Positions 33,790 to 43,539 of a DNA stretch of 64,000 nucleotides are shown here, one piece after another. The translations under genes were made by a program, and so were the position numbers. Source of the stretch: Gambelia wislizenii (lineage: Eukaryota > Chordata > Lepidosauria > Squamata > Crotaphytidae); the NCBI GenBank assembly GCA_030847615.1, contig JAUMIR010000005.1, positions 111,133,116-111,197,115 of the forward strand, read 5' to 3'. The notes below the pieces were generated by a model. The model had not been told where the DNA came from. It ran no database searches and worked only from the letters and a program-made list of their open reading frames with translations. Numbering within the stretch: position 1 is the first letter of the stretch; the number at the start of each line of letters is the position of its first letter.

Positions 33790-34487
33790 TAATGGTGCAG
33801 ATTTCCTCAAAGAAAAGAACGAGTGGACTACAAGCTGAACATGAGTTAGCAGTATGACACAGCAGCAAAAATAGCCAATGTGATTCTAGGCTGCATTAAT
33901 AGGAGTATACTGTCTAGATCAAGGGAAGTAATCATACAACTCCATTCTTCTTTGGTCATACCTCACCTCGAATACTGTTTCCAGGTCTGGGCACAACAGT
34001 TCAAGAAGGATATGGACAAGCTGGAACGTGTCCAGAGGAGGGCGACCAGGATGGTGGGAGGTCTGGAAAGCCATGCCCTATGAGGAGCAGCTTAGGGAGC
34101 TGGGTATGTTTAGCTTGGAGAAGAGAAGATTGAGAGGTGACATGATAGCCATGTTTAAATGTTTGAAGGGATGTTACACTGAGGATGGAGCAAGCTTGTT
34201 TTCTGCTGCTCCAGAGACTAGGACATGGAGCAATGGGTTCAAACAACAGGAAAAGAGATTCCACCTAAACCTTATTAGGAAGAAGTTCATGAGTGTAAAA
34301 TTGTTTGGCAGTGGAATACCCTGCTGCCTCGGAGTGCAGTGGAATCTCCTTCTTTGGAGGTTTTTAAGCAGAGGCTGGATGGCCATTTGTCGTGAGGACT
34401 TTGTGTGTTCCTGCAGGGCAGAAGCCAATTGGATGGGAGGGCTGTTGGGGTCCCTTCCAGCCCTATAATGTTATGATTCTAGGCTGC
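33790..34487 (+). mobile_element. CR1 LINE 3' end
   Basis: The plus strand encodes the CR1 ORF2 end in three frame-shifted pieces. First is 'LGCINRSILSRSREVIIQLHS' (in parts) with 'PHLEYCFQVWAQQFKKDMDKL' and 'RVQRRATRM' (33880-34060). Next is 'EEQLRELGMFSLEKRRLRGD' with 'FKCLKGCYTEDGASLFSAAP' (34080-34220). Last is 'FHLNLIRKKF' followed by a 'VESP'-like end. The 3' UTR ends 'cctataatgttatgattcta' at 34487. Two or more frameshifts make it inactive. Confidence 0.9.
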
Positions 34488-34594
34488 ATTCAGAGCCTGG
34501 GAAAGTTACTTTTGGATTACACCTCCCAGAATCCCCCTGCCAGCACACTTTTCAAGGTCTGGTTGCATTGTTCCTTTCCCATCATTCTCTAGCC

Positions 34595-34960
34595 CAGTGG
34601 TTCTTAACCTGAGTTCCACGATGTCCTCACAGGGGGTCCTCAAACACTTGAAGGCTGCTTGGCCCATCTCCTCCCTGTAGTGGAGCAGCCACATGACAGA
34701 AACCAAAGGAAAGGCTGGCTGGCTGGCTGGCTTGGCCTGCACATTGCCATTCAATCTACTCCAGCCACAAACTTGCAGGAAGAAGCAAGAGTGCCTCTGA
34801 GGCAAAGTTTAATAGATGGTGTAATTGTATTGATGTTGTTAGCTATTATTATTAGCTATTATTGTTAATATTATTAGGGTTTTAAATATTGAGTTAAGTC
34901 TTGGGACAACAAAAGATATTTAAAGGGGGTCCCTGGTAAAGGAAATGTTAAGAACCGCTG
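34595..34960. mobile_element. Non-autonomous hAT element with 8-bp duplication
   Basis: The termini are CAGTGGTTCTTAAC at the left and, reverse-complemented, CAGCGGTTCTTAAC at the right. The flanks CTCTAGCC (34587-34594) and CTCTACCC (34961-34968) are an 8-bp duplication with one mismatch, and the central TCTA fits hAT preference. The element is 366 bp, non-coding, with 'gggggtcctcaaacac'-type subterminal sequence found in Charlie-like elements. Confidence 0.85.
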
Positions 34961-35094
34961 CTCTACCCAAAGGCTGTCACATAACACTAATGGGATACTG
35001 GTGTATTTTAGTGACAACAATAAAACCATTGTTCCCAGTAATATTACTCCAAATTTTTATTTATACCCCTTATATTCTTCTGTTAAAAGAGTCA

Positions 35095-35322
35095 GGTTGT
35101 TGTAGAAGTTTCAGCATTGCACTATGAATGTAGAGACCAGGATTTGAATCCTTACTCAGCCATAAATACCCACTGGGTGACCTTGGGCAAATCACACCCT
35201 CTCAGCCTCAAAAGAAGTCAAAGGCACACCCCCTTTGAACAAACATTGCCTAGAAAACCCCATGGTAGGTTCACCTTAATCAGAAATGACTTCAAGACAC
35301 ATGGGCAAACACACACAAATTC
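35095..35322 (+). mobile_element. tRNA-derived SINE, ACA-tailed
   Basis: It contains 'gagaccaggatttgaatcc' (B box), 'tgggtgaccttgggcaaatcacac', 'ctctcagcctcaaaagaag', 'gaaaaccccatggtaggttc' and 'gacttcaagacaca', then an ACAC tail. Diverged but full length. Confidence 0.8.
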
Positions 35323-35450
35323 CTTTTGCCGGTTGAACTCAGTTGGCAGCAAGGGGAGTAAGCTGAAGACTAAGTGGGAAAGAAGGGAGGGGAGAGAAAC
35401 CCGAGCCTGTTAAGAGCAACTGGAAAGATGGGGTGGAGGGGATCTATGTG

Positions 35451-35514
35451 GAAGGAAGGGAAGGGAAGGGAAGGGAAGGGAAGGGAAGGGAAGGGAAGGG
35501 AAGAAAGAAAGAAG
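35451..35514. repeat. (GGGAA)n microsatellite
   Basis: About ten AAGGG units followed by AAAG repeats. Translation of this array gives the spurious Gly-Lys-Arg-Glu frame over 35433-35771. Confidence 0.9.
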
Positions 35515-35814
35515 CCCTTTCTGAAGAGAGAGCAGGGGAGGAAGAGATGACCCTCACACTTCCCTCCCCCCTCTCTCACACACACACTCACCCCTCTCCA
35601 ACAGAGGCCTGGATGGTTTTGACGATCCTGGGAGGAGGGAAGAGGGAGGGAGCAGCAAGCTCCTCCAGCTTCAGCCACAGGGAGGTCAGCTCCTTCTTTC
35701 TCTTTCTAGTTTCGGAGACACTGTTGTTGTTGTTTTTTAAAGGAAGTGGGTGGGGGGCCCTGGCTGTGTGAGGCCCACCGCAGATGCTGATTTGGCGGTA
35801 TGGTTAAGCCAGCC

Positions 35815-36790
35815 CTGGACATGTTAAATATGACAACAAACCTGCTTCAACCCACTCCTCAGGCCCACAAAAATATACCCCAAAACAGATGGAACCTGCT
35901 GCATCTGAAGGTGCTTCATAGCATCTCAGATCTGCAGTTCATCTTTCCAAAAAGAAAGCCCATTGAAGGAAGCAATATATTTTTGCCAAACCCCCAAGTC
36001 TTCCCTGATCCCCTCCATAATCCTAATCCTATGATGGGGTTTATATATTCCACACATACTATCACATTGGCACCTCAAGAAAGCCCTACCAGGCACTATA
36101 ACCCTACATGCAAAATTTTAAATAACCAATAAGCTTCTGAAATTCCTGAAGCTTAGTTTTCCTATAAATACTGAGACACCCTCTTCATCAAATCTCTCCC
36201 CAGGAAGCCTGTGATGCTACGCCACAGTGTCAATCTCAAAACCTAGGAAGACAAAATGCTGACTGGGTCCCTCTGTCTTTTCATGGGCTAAGGGCACACC
36301 CAGTTCTGATGTCAAGGCATAAAACTCCCCCATCAGGAAGGGACAGAGTCCCATTCCTGATTTTACTATGAACAAAAAATCATCCCAATAATGAATAAGC
36401 CCCTTTAGCCCTGACCTAAGCTTAAGAACACACTTAAGAAAAGTAGTGATCTTTTAAAATATGGCAAATGACACTGAACAGCCCATAGGAAGGGCCCAAT
36501 CTATGTAAAAAAAGTTCGTCAAAAGAAAAGCCTAACAACTCAAAATCCCTAGGTTGAACAGGCAAGTGGCAGAATACAGATGTCACATTTTGCCAATTCA
36601 GCCCCAACTTGAGTCCTGAGCATCTCCTGCACTGCTGCATCAAAAGATTTATAATGTACAATACAAAGCTTTGCAGGAATGGCATCATTGACAGATTAGC
36701 CCTGTGGTAAGACAAATGATGAACAAGTCTATATTCACCAGGAGCCTCATTGGGAACAATACCCAGAAATGACACCCTCAAACTGGCAAT
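35815..36790 (-). pseudogene. Ngaro/DIRS-like RT and RNase H fragment (copy 1)
   Basis: The minus strand has the RT N-terminal blocks 'RVSFLGIVPNEAPGEYRLVH' and 'HLSY' at 36720-36780, then 'FCHLPVQPRDFELLGFSFDE' at 36500-36560. The catalytic box follows in another frame, 'GLIHYWDDFLFIVK' (about 36367-36400), where family members have Y-L-D-D; Leu is Trp here but both Asp are kept. An RNase H-like part follows (36230 down to 35900) with 'HFVFLGFEIDT'. Several frameshifts. Gag and the tyrosine recombinase are absent next to it. Confidence 0.85.
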
Positions 36791-37720
36791 TCAAGTGAAA
36801 ATGAAATATCTCAGTTTTTTTTTTTTAGCAAAGTTCTATGATACATCATCATTTTACTCCCTGTCTAGAAATTGAAGGCCACTTTACAGACGTTTCTCCA
36901 AACTGTCTACATTGTTCTTGGATGGCAGCTACCTCTCTCTCATTGCAGTTGAATGATGGCATTCAACACAGAACATTTCAGAGGATCCAAAATGGTGGAC
37001 AGGCTGAGAGCACAATTGTTGCAGTGTCAGTTCAAACAAAACAAAACAAAAACTTCCTTCTCTTAGGAAAACAAAGGCTAGAGGCTATGCTAATAGTGCT
37101 CCCTATGTCCATGAAACTTTGAAACAATGTCTCCTCCCTATTCTGGGGAAATTCAGTGAAATTGTTTGCCCCAATTTCTCATAATGATCGGATGAATAAT
37201 TTTGAAAAGATGTTTGTGCACAACTATAAAGCACACCGTTTCTGCTTGGTTTGCTTTACTGTTCAATTATTTTTATTATTTAATTATTTAAGATAGGTTT
37301 GTTTGCTTGTTTGTTTTTTAAAAATAGTTGTTAGATGCCTTGAGCACACTATGAAAAGGGAACGTGTGGCATATATATTATTCTAATAAACAAAATAAAT
37401 AAATGAACATGGCAATGAGTTTGAAGATATGCATAGAAAGTAAGATATGCCCTGAGCAAGCATGGTAACAAACTGAAATCGAGAAATAAGCCCTAATAGC
37501 CAGTGCAGTAAGGAATACCATACTAAGAAGGAAACCAATAATCATTATGTTATTATTTCTCAGGATTACATATACCTGTATCTCTGATCACCACAGTGCT
37601 TCTAGGAGAATGACTGATTGTTAAGATGAACAAGTGAATGAACATTTGCACTAGTTTCCTATACATTAAAGCCTACATCCAAATGCCAGTCCCCAGTAAA
37701 GTGGAACAACTGAACAATTG
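36791..37720. other. Mostly unassigned; weak L2-like tail at 37210-37410
   Basis: Near 37330-37410 'gatgccttgagcacactatg' with a following 'aataaacaaaataaataaatga' resembles an L2 3' end on the plus strand, but no coding part is readable. The rest shows nothing. Confidence 0.3.
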
Positions 37721-38363
37721 GGGCCTGTCTAAATGCTGAAAATAATCCTTTTAGAATTCACTTAGAATCCTACCTATCTTAATGGGATCCTGCATAATTC
37801 TGCTGTATTCAGAAGGAGGGGGTCCAAATCCACCATAAACCCTGAGGGAACAGCCCTCGGGGCTTTCCCTGTAGTTTTTTTAAAAAAACTCAGTGGAAAA
37901 TGTACATTAGCGATCATTGGTACAGGTGATCACATTTATTCACATACTTCCAGAAAAGAGGAAGTAGAAATCTGATTCGCTGGGCAGGAGCAGGGGGGGG
38001 GGGCTTGCTTAGAAACCATGTGTCCTGGAAATGCCATCTTGGATTTTTGCTTTAGTGAGCGAGTGATCATGCAATGAAACAGCCCTTTTCTTTTTACTTT
38101 TTTATTTATCTAGGCTGGATATTGCACTGTTACACTTTTGTACCTTTGATATGCCTGTTTTAAAAAATACTGTTCGGTAGTGGCAACTGGCAAAAATGTG
38201 AATCACAGCCGCCGTCTTGAATCACAGATATCTCCATTGGGACAGCAAAAGCAGGTAGCCTCACATGCCTGTGATTTTGCCAAACACCGTTAGGAGGTGA
38301 ACCTGCTTCGAATTTGTGTGAGTACACATCAATTCACATTCCGCCCCTCATATAGACAGGCCC
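37721..38363. mobile_element. Non-autonomous TIR element (GGCCTGTCTA ends)
   Basis: The left end GGGCCTGTCTAAATG and right end 'catatagacaggccc' are inverted repeats. Interior blocks ('aatgggatcctgcat', 'ggaggggg', 'caaagcag..tagcctcacatgcc') are shared in order with 48523-49161 and, for the first half, with 59033-59340. Length 643 bp, no coding. Confidence 0.7.
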
Positions 38364-38504
38364 TAAGTGAGCACTTAAGTGAATTGCATTGATTTGATGC
38401 ATCTAATGGGGACTAACAATCAGATGAAGGCCTAATAGCACTTTTCCTATGGATCCCAATGGACCTAAAATTATAATAATAACTATAATAATAGTAGTAG
38501 TTGT

Positions 38505-38935
38505 TATTATTTTCATTTATATCTGGCCATTCTCCCAATAATGGGACTCAAGGCAGCTAATAACATATTTAAAAACAATGCAGATTAAAAACTATGCAAA
38601 ACTTCAATAAGAATATAAATATGAAGGTCATTTAAAAAGCAATTGAGCCATATATAATGTTGAAACATTAAACATTATAAACATTAAAATTAATTAAATG
38701 ATTGTACAAACCATAACATAGCACAGTACAACATCAACAGTCCATCCATTTTAGTTTCTAAAAGCCTAGTGGCACAAGAATGTTTTCAGTTGCCAGTGGA
38801 AGGAGAGCAAGAAGAGAGCCATCCTGGCTTCCCCAGGGTATGGGTTCAAAGACTGGGGCAGCCACTGAGAACACCCTTTCCCTTGTTCCCACCAAAATTG
38901 GATGATCTGTATAGGATGCTACAGTATCAGACAGC
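38505..38935 (-). mobile_element. L2-type LINE 3' end
   Basis: On the minus strand the 3' tail is 'gctgccttgagtcccattattgggagaa' with '..gccagatataaatgaaaataataa' (38505-38575). The preceding coding remnant (38770-38900) is 'FSVAAPVFEPIPWG'-like, then 'LLSFHWQLKTFLCH', as in the L2 copy at 28640. Degraded. Confidence 0.55.
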
Positions 38936-39192
38936 ACTGGAAAGCATTAATGTTTACAGATTTTTAAAAAAAAATAGAAAAAAGCCCAAAAGCAAAGGAT
39001 AAAAGCAGTTCAGTGAGAATGGAGCATGTTCAGTGATCACAGAATGCTTACCAACCATTGGGGGATCGAAAATGTGTGTCAGTGTGTGTCCACACTCATA
39101 TGTGGACTGGAATGGAGTATCATAGAAAAAGGTATGGCCAGTGATGTAGATTTGAGTCAACTGACTCAGGACTTTTTTGGACGGCGATTTGT

Positions 39193-39475
39193 AATGCAAG
39201 AAGGCTCGTCCCTCTTGCGAGGCTGCTGCGCAGCAGGGGGGGAATTTCAGATGATGCCGTCTGCCTGCCGATTCTGTTCCGGAAGAGCTGGGAGGCTGCA
39301 GTGCCATATTTGGCGATTTTCTATTCACAGTCAACTTCCGTGATTAGGAAATGGCCAAATATGGTGCTGTAGCCTCCCAGCTCTTCCAGAACAGAATTGG
39401 CAGGGGGATGGCATCATCCGAAACAGCCCCCCTGCTGCGCAGCAGCCTCGCAAGAGGGACGAGCCTTCTTGCATT
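39193..39475. mobile_element. Palindromic element of about 283 bp at the edge of a Ngaro-like copy
   Basis: The left arm 'aatgcaagaaggctcgtccctc' with 'gaggctgctgcgcagcag' and 'gaagagctgggaggct' is repeated inverted by the right arm ending 'gagccttcttgcatt'. The arms are about 125-140 bp with roughly ten mismatches, and the centre is near 39333. It is G+C-rich compared with its surroundings and has no coding frame. It interrupts the RT gene of Ngaro copy 2 exactly after the 'AELAKC' block. Confidence 0.75.
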
Positions 39476-39479
39476 TTGC

Positions 39480-40240
39480 CAGTTCAGCTCCCGGGCCATG
39501 ACGCCTGACCTCCCATACAGCTGCATCAAAGGATGTGTACCTCACAGTGCACAGTTCAGGGGGAATAGAGTCATTCACCGACTCACCTTTCAGGTAAGAT
39601 AAATGGTGAATGAGTCTGAACTCACCAGGTGCCTTCTTGGGAACTATTCCCAATGGAGACACCCTCAAATTGGGCACCGGGGCTGTGAAAAGGGGCCGAT
39701 TACTCTTCCCTCCAAAACCTCCTTCCGTATTTTTTCCCCTCACTATATGTTCCTTTCCCTTGACTAATTGTAAGTTCTGAGCCTTGAAAGGGCATCTCTG
39801 TCCTTGATATGGAATCCTAAAACCTAAATGAACCCCCCCGGAAAGATAAGCAGCTTCATCTTTCTCAGGATACATTGCAAGCCACCTATCCAGTGTGTCC
39901 AAATTAATTGGACTGGGGCCCTTTTGGAGGCTGAGTGGAGGAACTGCCTCCCCTTCTGGCCCCCTGTCCACCTTTTTGCCCCCAAAACTGTCCCCTCCCC
40001 CTTGGCCAATTACGAAAGGAATGTGATGCTCCACATATGGAGCACTTGTGATTAAACCTACAAGGTTTCCTGGAGCACGCGCCATGCAAACTGAATTCCA
40101 GCATAGCATCTTATTGCCAGAGGCAGATGCTACGGCTGTGAAAGCAGTCTTAGCCCCAGTTGCATCCGAAAGTCGCAACAGGTGGCCGCCATGCGTGTGC
40201 TCCCCCTGAATAGGATGTGCAGGGGTCATCAACTGCATCC
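39480..40240 (-). pseudogene. Gag zinc region and RT N-terminus, copy 2
   Basis: A frame beginning near 40104 contains 'HGACSRKPCRFNHKCSICGA' with a following 'SHSF', a Cys/His zinc-finger-like motif of these Gag proteins. The overlapping frame 39414-40238 carries 'LSGGVHLGFRIPYQGQR' and then 'NLRVSPLGIVPKKAPGEFRL', 'IHHLSYLKGESVNDSIP' and 'AAVWEVRRHGPGAELAKC', the first RT blocks. It stays open over 270 codons, better preserved than copies 1 and 3, but ends in the palindromic element. Confidence 0.85.
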
Positions 40241-40244
40241 ATAG

Positions 40245-40860
40245 TTAGGGATGCATCATATCCCAACGAAGGAATGGATAAATTACAGCCCGCATACAGA
40301 ATGCTTCGTCGTAAAGAAGCCATGCTGGACCAGTGAAATCCATGTAAGCTCTGTGGATTATGCCCATGTATTGGAACAAAGAGGCTGCCCAGTGTGGCTG
40401 AGCCTTAACTATCACACCGGCTAAAATCAGAAAGCCCAACACCCAATTGGACCAAGTCCTTTCTACTTTTCTTTAATTTCTCCTTCTCCTTATCATCTAA
40501 TTCCTCTCTATCTTTCTTTTCCATTTCCCAATATAATAGGGAGAAGACATCTACATATTCTCCCTTGACTATTTTGTCCTGGGTGCACTGTAATAAATGA
40601 TCGCCCAGGGGGAGAGACATTTCCCCAAAAGGGATAAAAGAATAAGCCACCGCATCATAACCTGGTGTCTGTGATACACACCCAGATGAGGCTGCCCAGA
40701 CGGGAGGTGTCCCACAACCCACAAAGGCAAGTGGGCCCCATGGCGACCATTGGGCACCCGGCCACCCAAAAGCCTGTTGAGGAGAGGGCCAACTTGCTTG
40801 CAGTGCCTGCGTCCCGCAACAGGGTTAAACAGGGTTGTCAGGAACCACCTCACAATAACT
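40245..40860 (-). pseudogene. Gag-like region of Ngaro/DIRS copy 2
   Basis: Pieces in shifting frames read 'MSLPLGDHLLQCTQDKIVKG' with 'EYVDVFSLLYWE', an acidic/basic helix, then 'LGFLILAGVIVKAQPHW', 'YDEAFCMRAVIYPFLRWDMM'. The same order (KG-YVDVF, a charged stretch, NWLLGY, then a YDEEF..HRWDL block) appears in copy 3 at 63600-64000. At least two frameshifts. Gag would package element RNA. Confidence 0.75.
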
Positions 40861-40939
40861 CAAATATATGATTAATTCAGTATTTCTCCCCAATTGGATT
40901 GCGTTAATACTATTATTATTATTATTGAGCAATGAAGTA

Positions 40940-41045
40940 AGGGGGCCTGGTCAGGCCTCTCAGGGCCCAAAGGCCCAACTGATGACCCAAGGCCTGCCAA
41001 ATGCTAAGGATTGTCAAATAAGCAGTTCCTGGCAAGGCTGCAGCC

Positions 41046-41080
<35 letters not shown>

Positions 41081-41480
41081 GGGAGTCCAGGCAGGCCAGC
41101 AGTCCAGGGCCTAGAAAAGGCCCAGGCTGAGCAGGCCGAGCAGGCCCAAATCAAGCCTGCCCTTGCCAGACGGCCTGGCCCACACCGAGGCCACTACAAG
41201 GCCTACAACTGCCAAGACGTCCCACTAGGCTGCCCACACCCAGGCCTCTAACTTCCGTGGCCTAAATGAGGACCCCAGGTCTTATAGACCGAGGAGGCCA
41301 ACCAGGCCAGAGCAACCCACCGGCCTAAAGGAGGAGGCCTAAACTGTAGTGAGGCCAACAAACCGGGCCTACTAAGGCCCGGCCATATAGGCTGTGCAGG
41401 CCCAAACCAGGCTGCAGCCACAGCCGGCCTAGGAGGGGTGGGGAGCGGCTGGAACAGTAATGAGGCCTACCAGGCCTTGC
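40940..41480. repeat. AGGCC-dense segment
   Basis: About 18 AGGCC pentamers are scattered over 540 bp, many in 'gaggcc', 'caggcc' or 'aaggcc' context, with irregular spacing of 10-50 bp. A (TTA)n array (41047-41081) sits inside. It lies between Gag and the CpG-rich 5' end of Ngaro copy 2. Function is unknown; binding sites for a protein or a decayed tandem repeat are both possible. Confidence 0.6.
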
Positions 41481-41499
41481 CCAAAGTGGGGCGCTTCCG

Positions 41500-42240
41500 C
41501 AGGAGCAACACCCCGACATGCAGCACGCTGGGACTCCCGCTAATTCCCCTCACCCCCAACTAAGCCGCTAGTGACCGGCGCTTCCTGGCCGCCAAGCCGG
41601 AACCACTACCGCTCAATGCGCGATCGCAGTAGCCCAAAGGCAACCGCGCAGCTGGCCCCGTTCACTGCCCATTGGGGCAATCCCACCCAGCAGACCCCCC
41701 CCCAAAGATCCCCGCGGGGGGAGCCAAACCCTGTCCGGGCCACCGCCCGAACACAGGCCGGAGATGCACTGCCTATATCAGCCCGTTGGTGTCAGTGAAC
41801 CCCCCCCCCAAAAAAACCCCACAGGGGCGGACCCTGTCCAGGCAAGCCCAGTCCGACTCAAACAGAATGTGCCACTCCTCACCAAATAAATCCACTCCAC
41901 AGGACCGCAACACACTGGGTAAGCAACAGCATACACCTCTGAACTCGCTGAGTTCAAAAGAGGCAGAAGAGAGGGGCGGGCCGCCTTTTATCTTCTCTGC
42001 CCCCGCCCCTCTCTTCGTGTTGCCGACGCTTGTCAGTGACGCCCAGAGTCCAGGTCTCCTCCTCCTTACTGAATGCAAGGAGGACTCCCCGGCCACAAGG
42101 CTGCGCCACGTGGCGAGGGAAGCCATATTTCTGAAATGCTTTAGAAGGCTCCTCCTATGTGCAGTAGGGACAGGCTACTCAGCAGACCTCAATTCCCACC
42201 TCAAGCCCTTGCTTAACACATTTGCTGATAATTTTTAACC
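41500..42240 (-). promoter_or_regulatory. CpG-rich 5' region of Ngaro copy 2, likely promoter
   Basis: G+C-rich with many CpGs (for example 'ccgctcaatgcgcgatcgc', 'gccgacgcttg'), a GGGCGG-type box at about 41976 and an 'attgg' box at 41670. The position upstream of Gag on the minus strand fits the element's own promoter. No TATA box identified. Its open frames (41672-42238, 41773-42126) have no domains. Confidence 0.4.
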
Positions 42241-43444
42241 TAATTTTGTGCACATCTTCTTGATTTCCTAGTTATTGAAGCTCCACCTCCTGCACACGCA
42301 CACACACACACACTCCACCACCACCTCCTTTTTTTGTTAAGTTGGCTCCCAGACATGAGACTCAACTTGAAAGCATCCTGCAAGGACTTGAGACTTGACT
42401 CGAGACTTGGAGTAAAAGACTTGAATACATCATGTGGTATGGCTGGAAGGTTAGAACCCTGAGCAGAAGCATTCCATGTTGCAACAGCAACAGAAAGATG
42501 ATGCTTTACCTTCTTATCTTCTGCTAAGAATATTGCTACAGTGATTGTGAGATACTAACAGCTAACCATAGGTACTGGTAAACTACTTAGTCAGGTAAGC
42601 CTGAATATATTGAAGAGCAGGTCTCTAAATCTTAATAAAAATCTAACAATGGCTAAACCAATTATTTCTAATCTTATTTTCCTTCTCCCTAGGAATTGTT
42701 CCCTTATGTTTCTTGCATCCCATTTCTCAATTCCTATCCAAATTATAATTTCTATCCTTAAAAAAAACAACACCCACATTTAAATACACATTTTACTGTA
42801 CATTCCCCTTAAACATAAATAAGAATACTCATTCTTAAAATATGAACTAAGTATATTTTTATTTTTATTTCACTTATTTTATTTTTTAAAAATTACTTCA
42901 GAACATCTGAGAGGTGGAAATGTTAGAGGATAACTAGATTCCAATCCCCATAGTAGCAATTTAGATCCAACATTCTGTTCAGTGCTGATATAGTAGAACC
43001 AGCCCCTTGCAGGATGTGTTCCTCCCCACAGTAAGCCCAAACTGCAATACAAAGTCATGTCATGTCATTTCTTGTTACCATTTTGTGAGGGACTTCTGAG
43101 GAAAACAGAGGCATTTGGGATAGCTCAGGGTTATGAGGGCTTGTGGGAGAGAGATCTTTTCAGGTGTTTTCATGCCTTTCTGGAGGTTTTCTGCATGTTT
43201 TAGGGGCAAAAATTGCCTGAAAAGCATGCAGTTTTTAAAAATGGGTATGGGTGGCTTTGCGAAACTGGTTGCGGAGCTTCAGGGAAAACAATGTAGGGTC
43301 CAGGGGTTACATGTGGGCCCCTCTTTATCCATACTTGTGATAGATAAAACAATTTAAATGATGAATTGACACTCCTGCAGGATTCAAAGGAAGACAACTT
43401 GACCTTATTTGAGACTGGGGTGAAAAAGGTCAGCCCAGGGTCTT
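42241..43444. other. Unassigned DNA
   Basis: A CA run lies at 42297-42311. The words 'gacttgagacttgactcgagacttgg' in parts (42385-42415) resemble a degraded DNA-transposon end. No genes seen. Confidence 0.35.
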
Positions 43445-43535
43445 TTCACATTACACAATTACAGCACTATATTGCCTTTAATTGTCATGGCTGCATCCTA
43501 TGGAATCCTGCGGTTTGTAGTTTGCTGAGACTTAA
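43445..43535. mobile_element. Half of a palindromic MITE (family of 5351-5572)
   Basis: 'acattacacaattacagcac', 'ggctgcatcctatggaatcc' and 'gcggtttgtagtttg' follow the left arm of the 5351 element. The second arm is missing. Confidence 0.45.
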
Positions 43536-43539
43536 CTGC

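Larger units (their letters stand above)
39480..42240 (-). mobile_element. Ngaro/DIRS-like retrotransposon, 5' part (copy 2)
   Basis: The minus strand has, from right to left, a CpG-rich 5' region (41500-42240), an AGGCC-dense stretch (40940-41480), a Gag-like region (40245-40860), a Gag zinc motif (39990-40104) and the RT N-terminus (39490-39900). The palindrome at 39193-39475 then cuts it off. The RT core, RNase H and recombinase are missing. These elements transpose through reverse transcription and integrate a circular cDNA with a tyrosine recombinase instead of an integrase. Confidence 0.85.

Noticed and set aside
35433..35771. 112-codon Gly/Arg/Glu frame
   Set aside because: Translation of a GGGAA microsatellite and its flanks.
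41672..42238. 188-codon frame in a CpG-rich region
   Set aside because: Overlaps the 5' region of a Ngaro-like copy on the opposite strand; no domain or start context.
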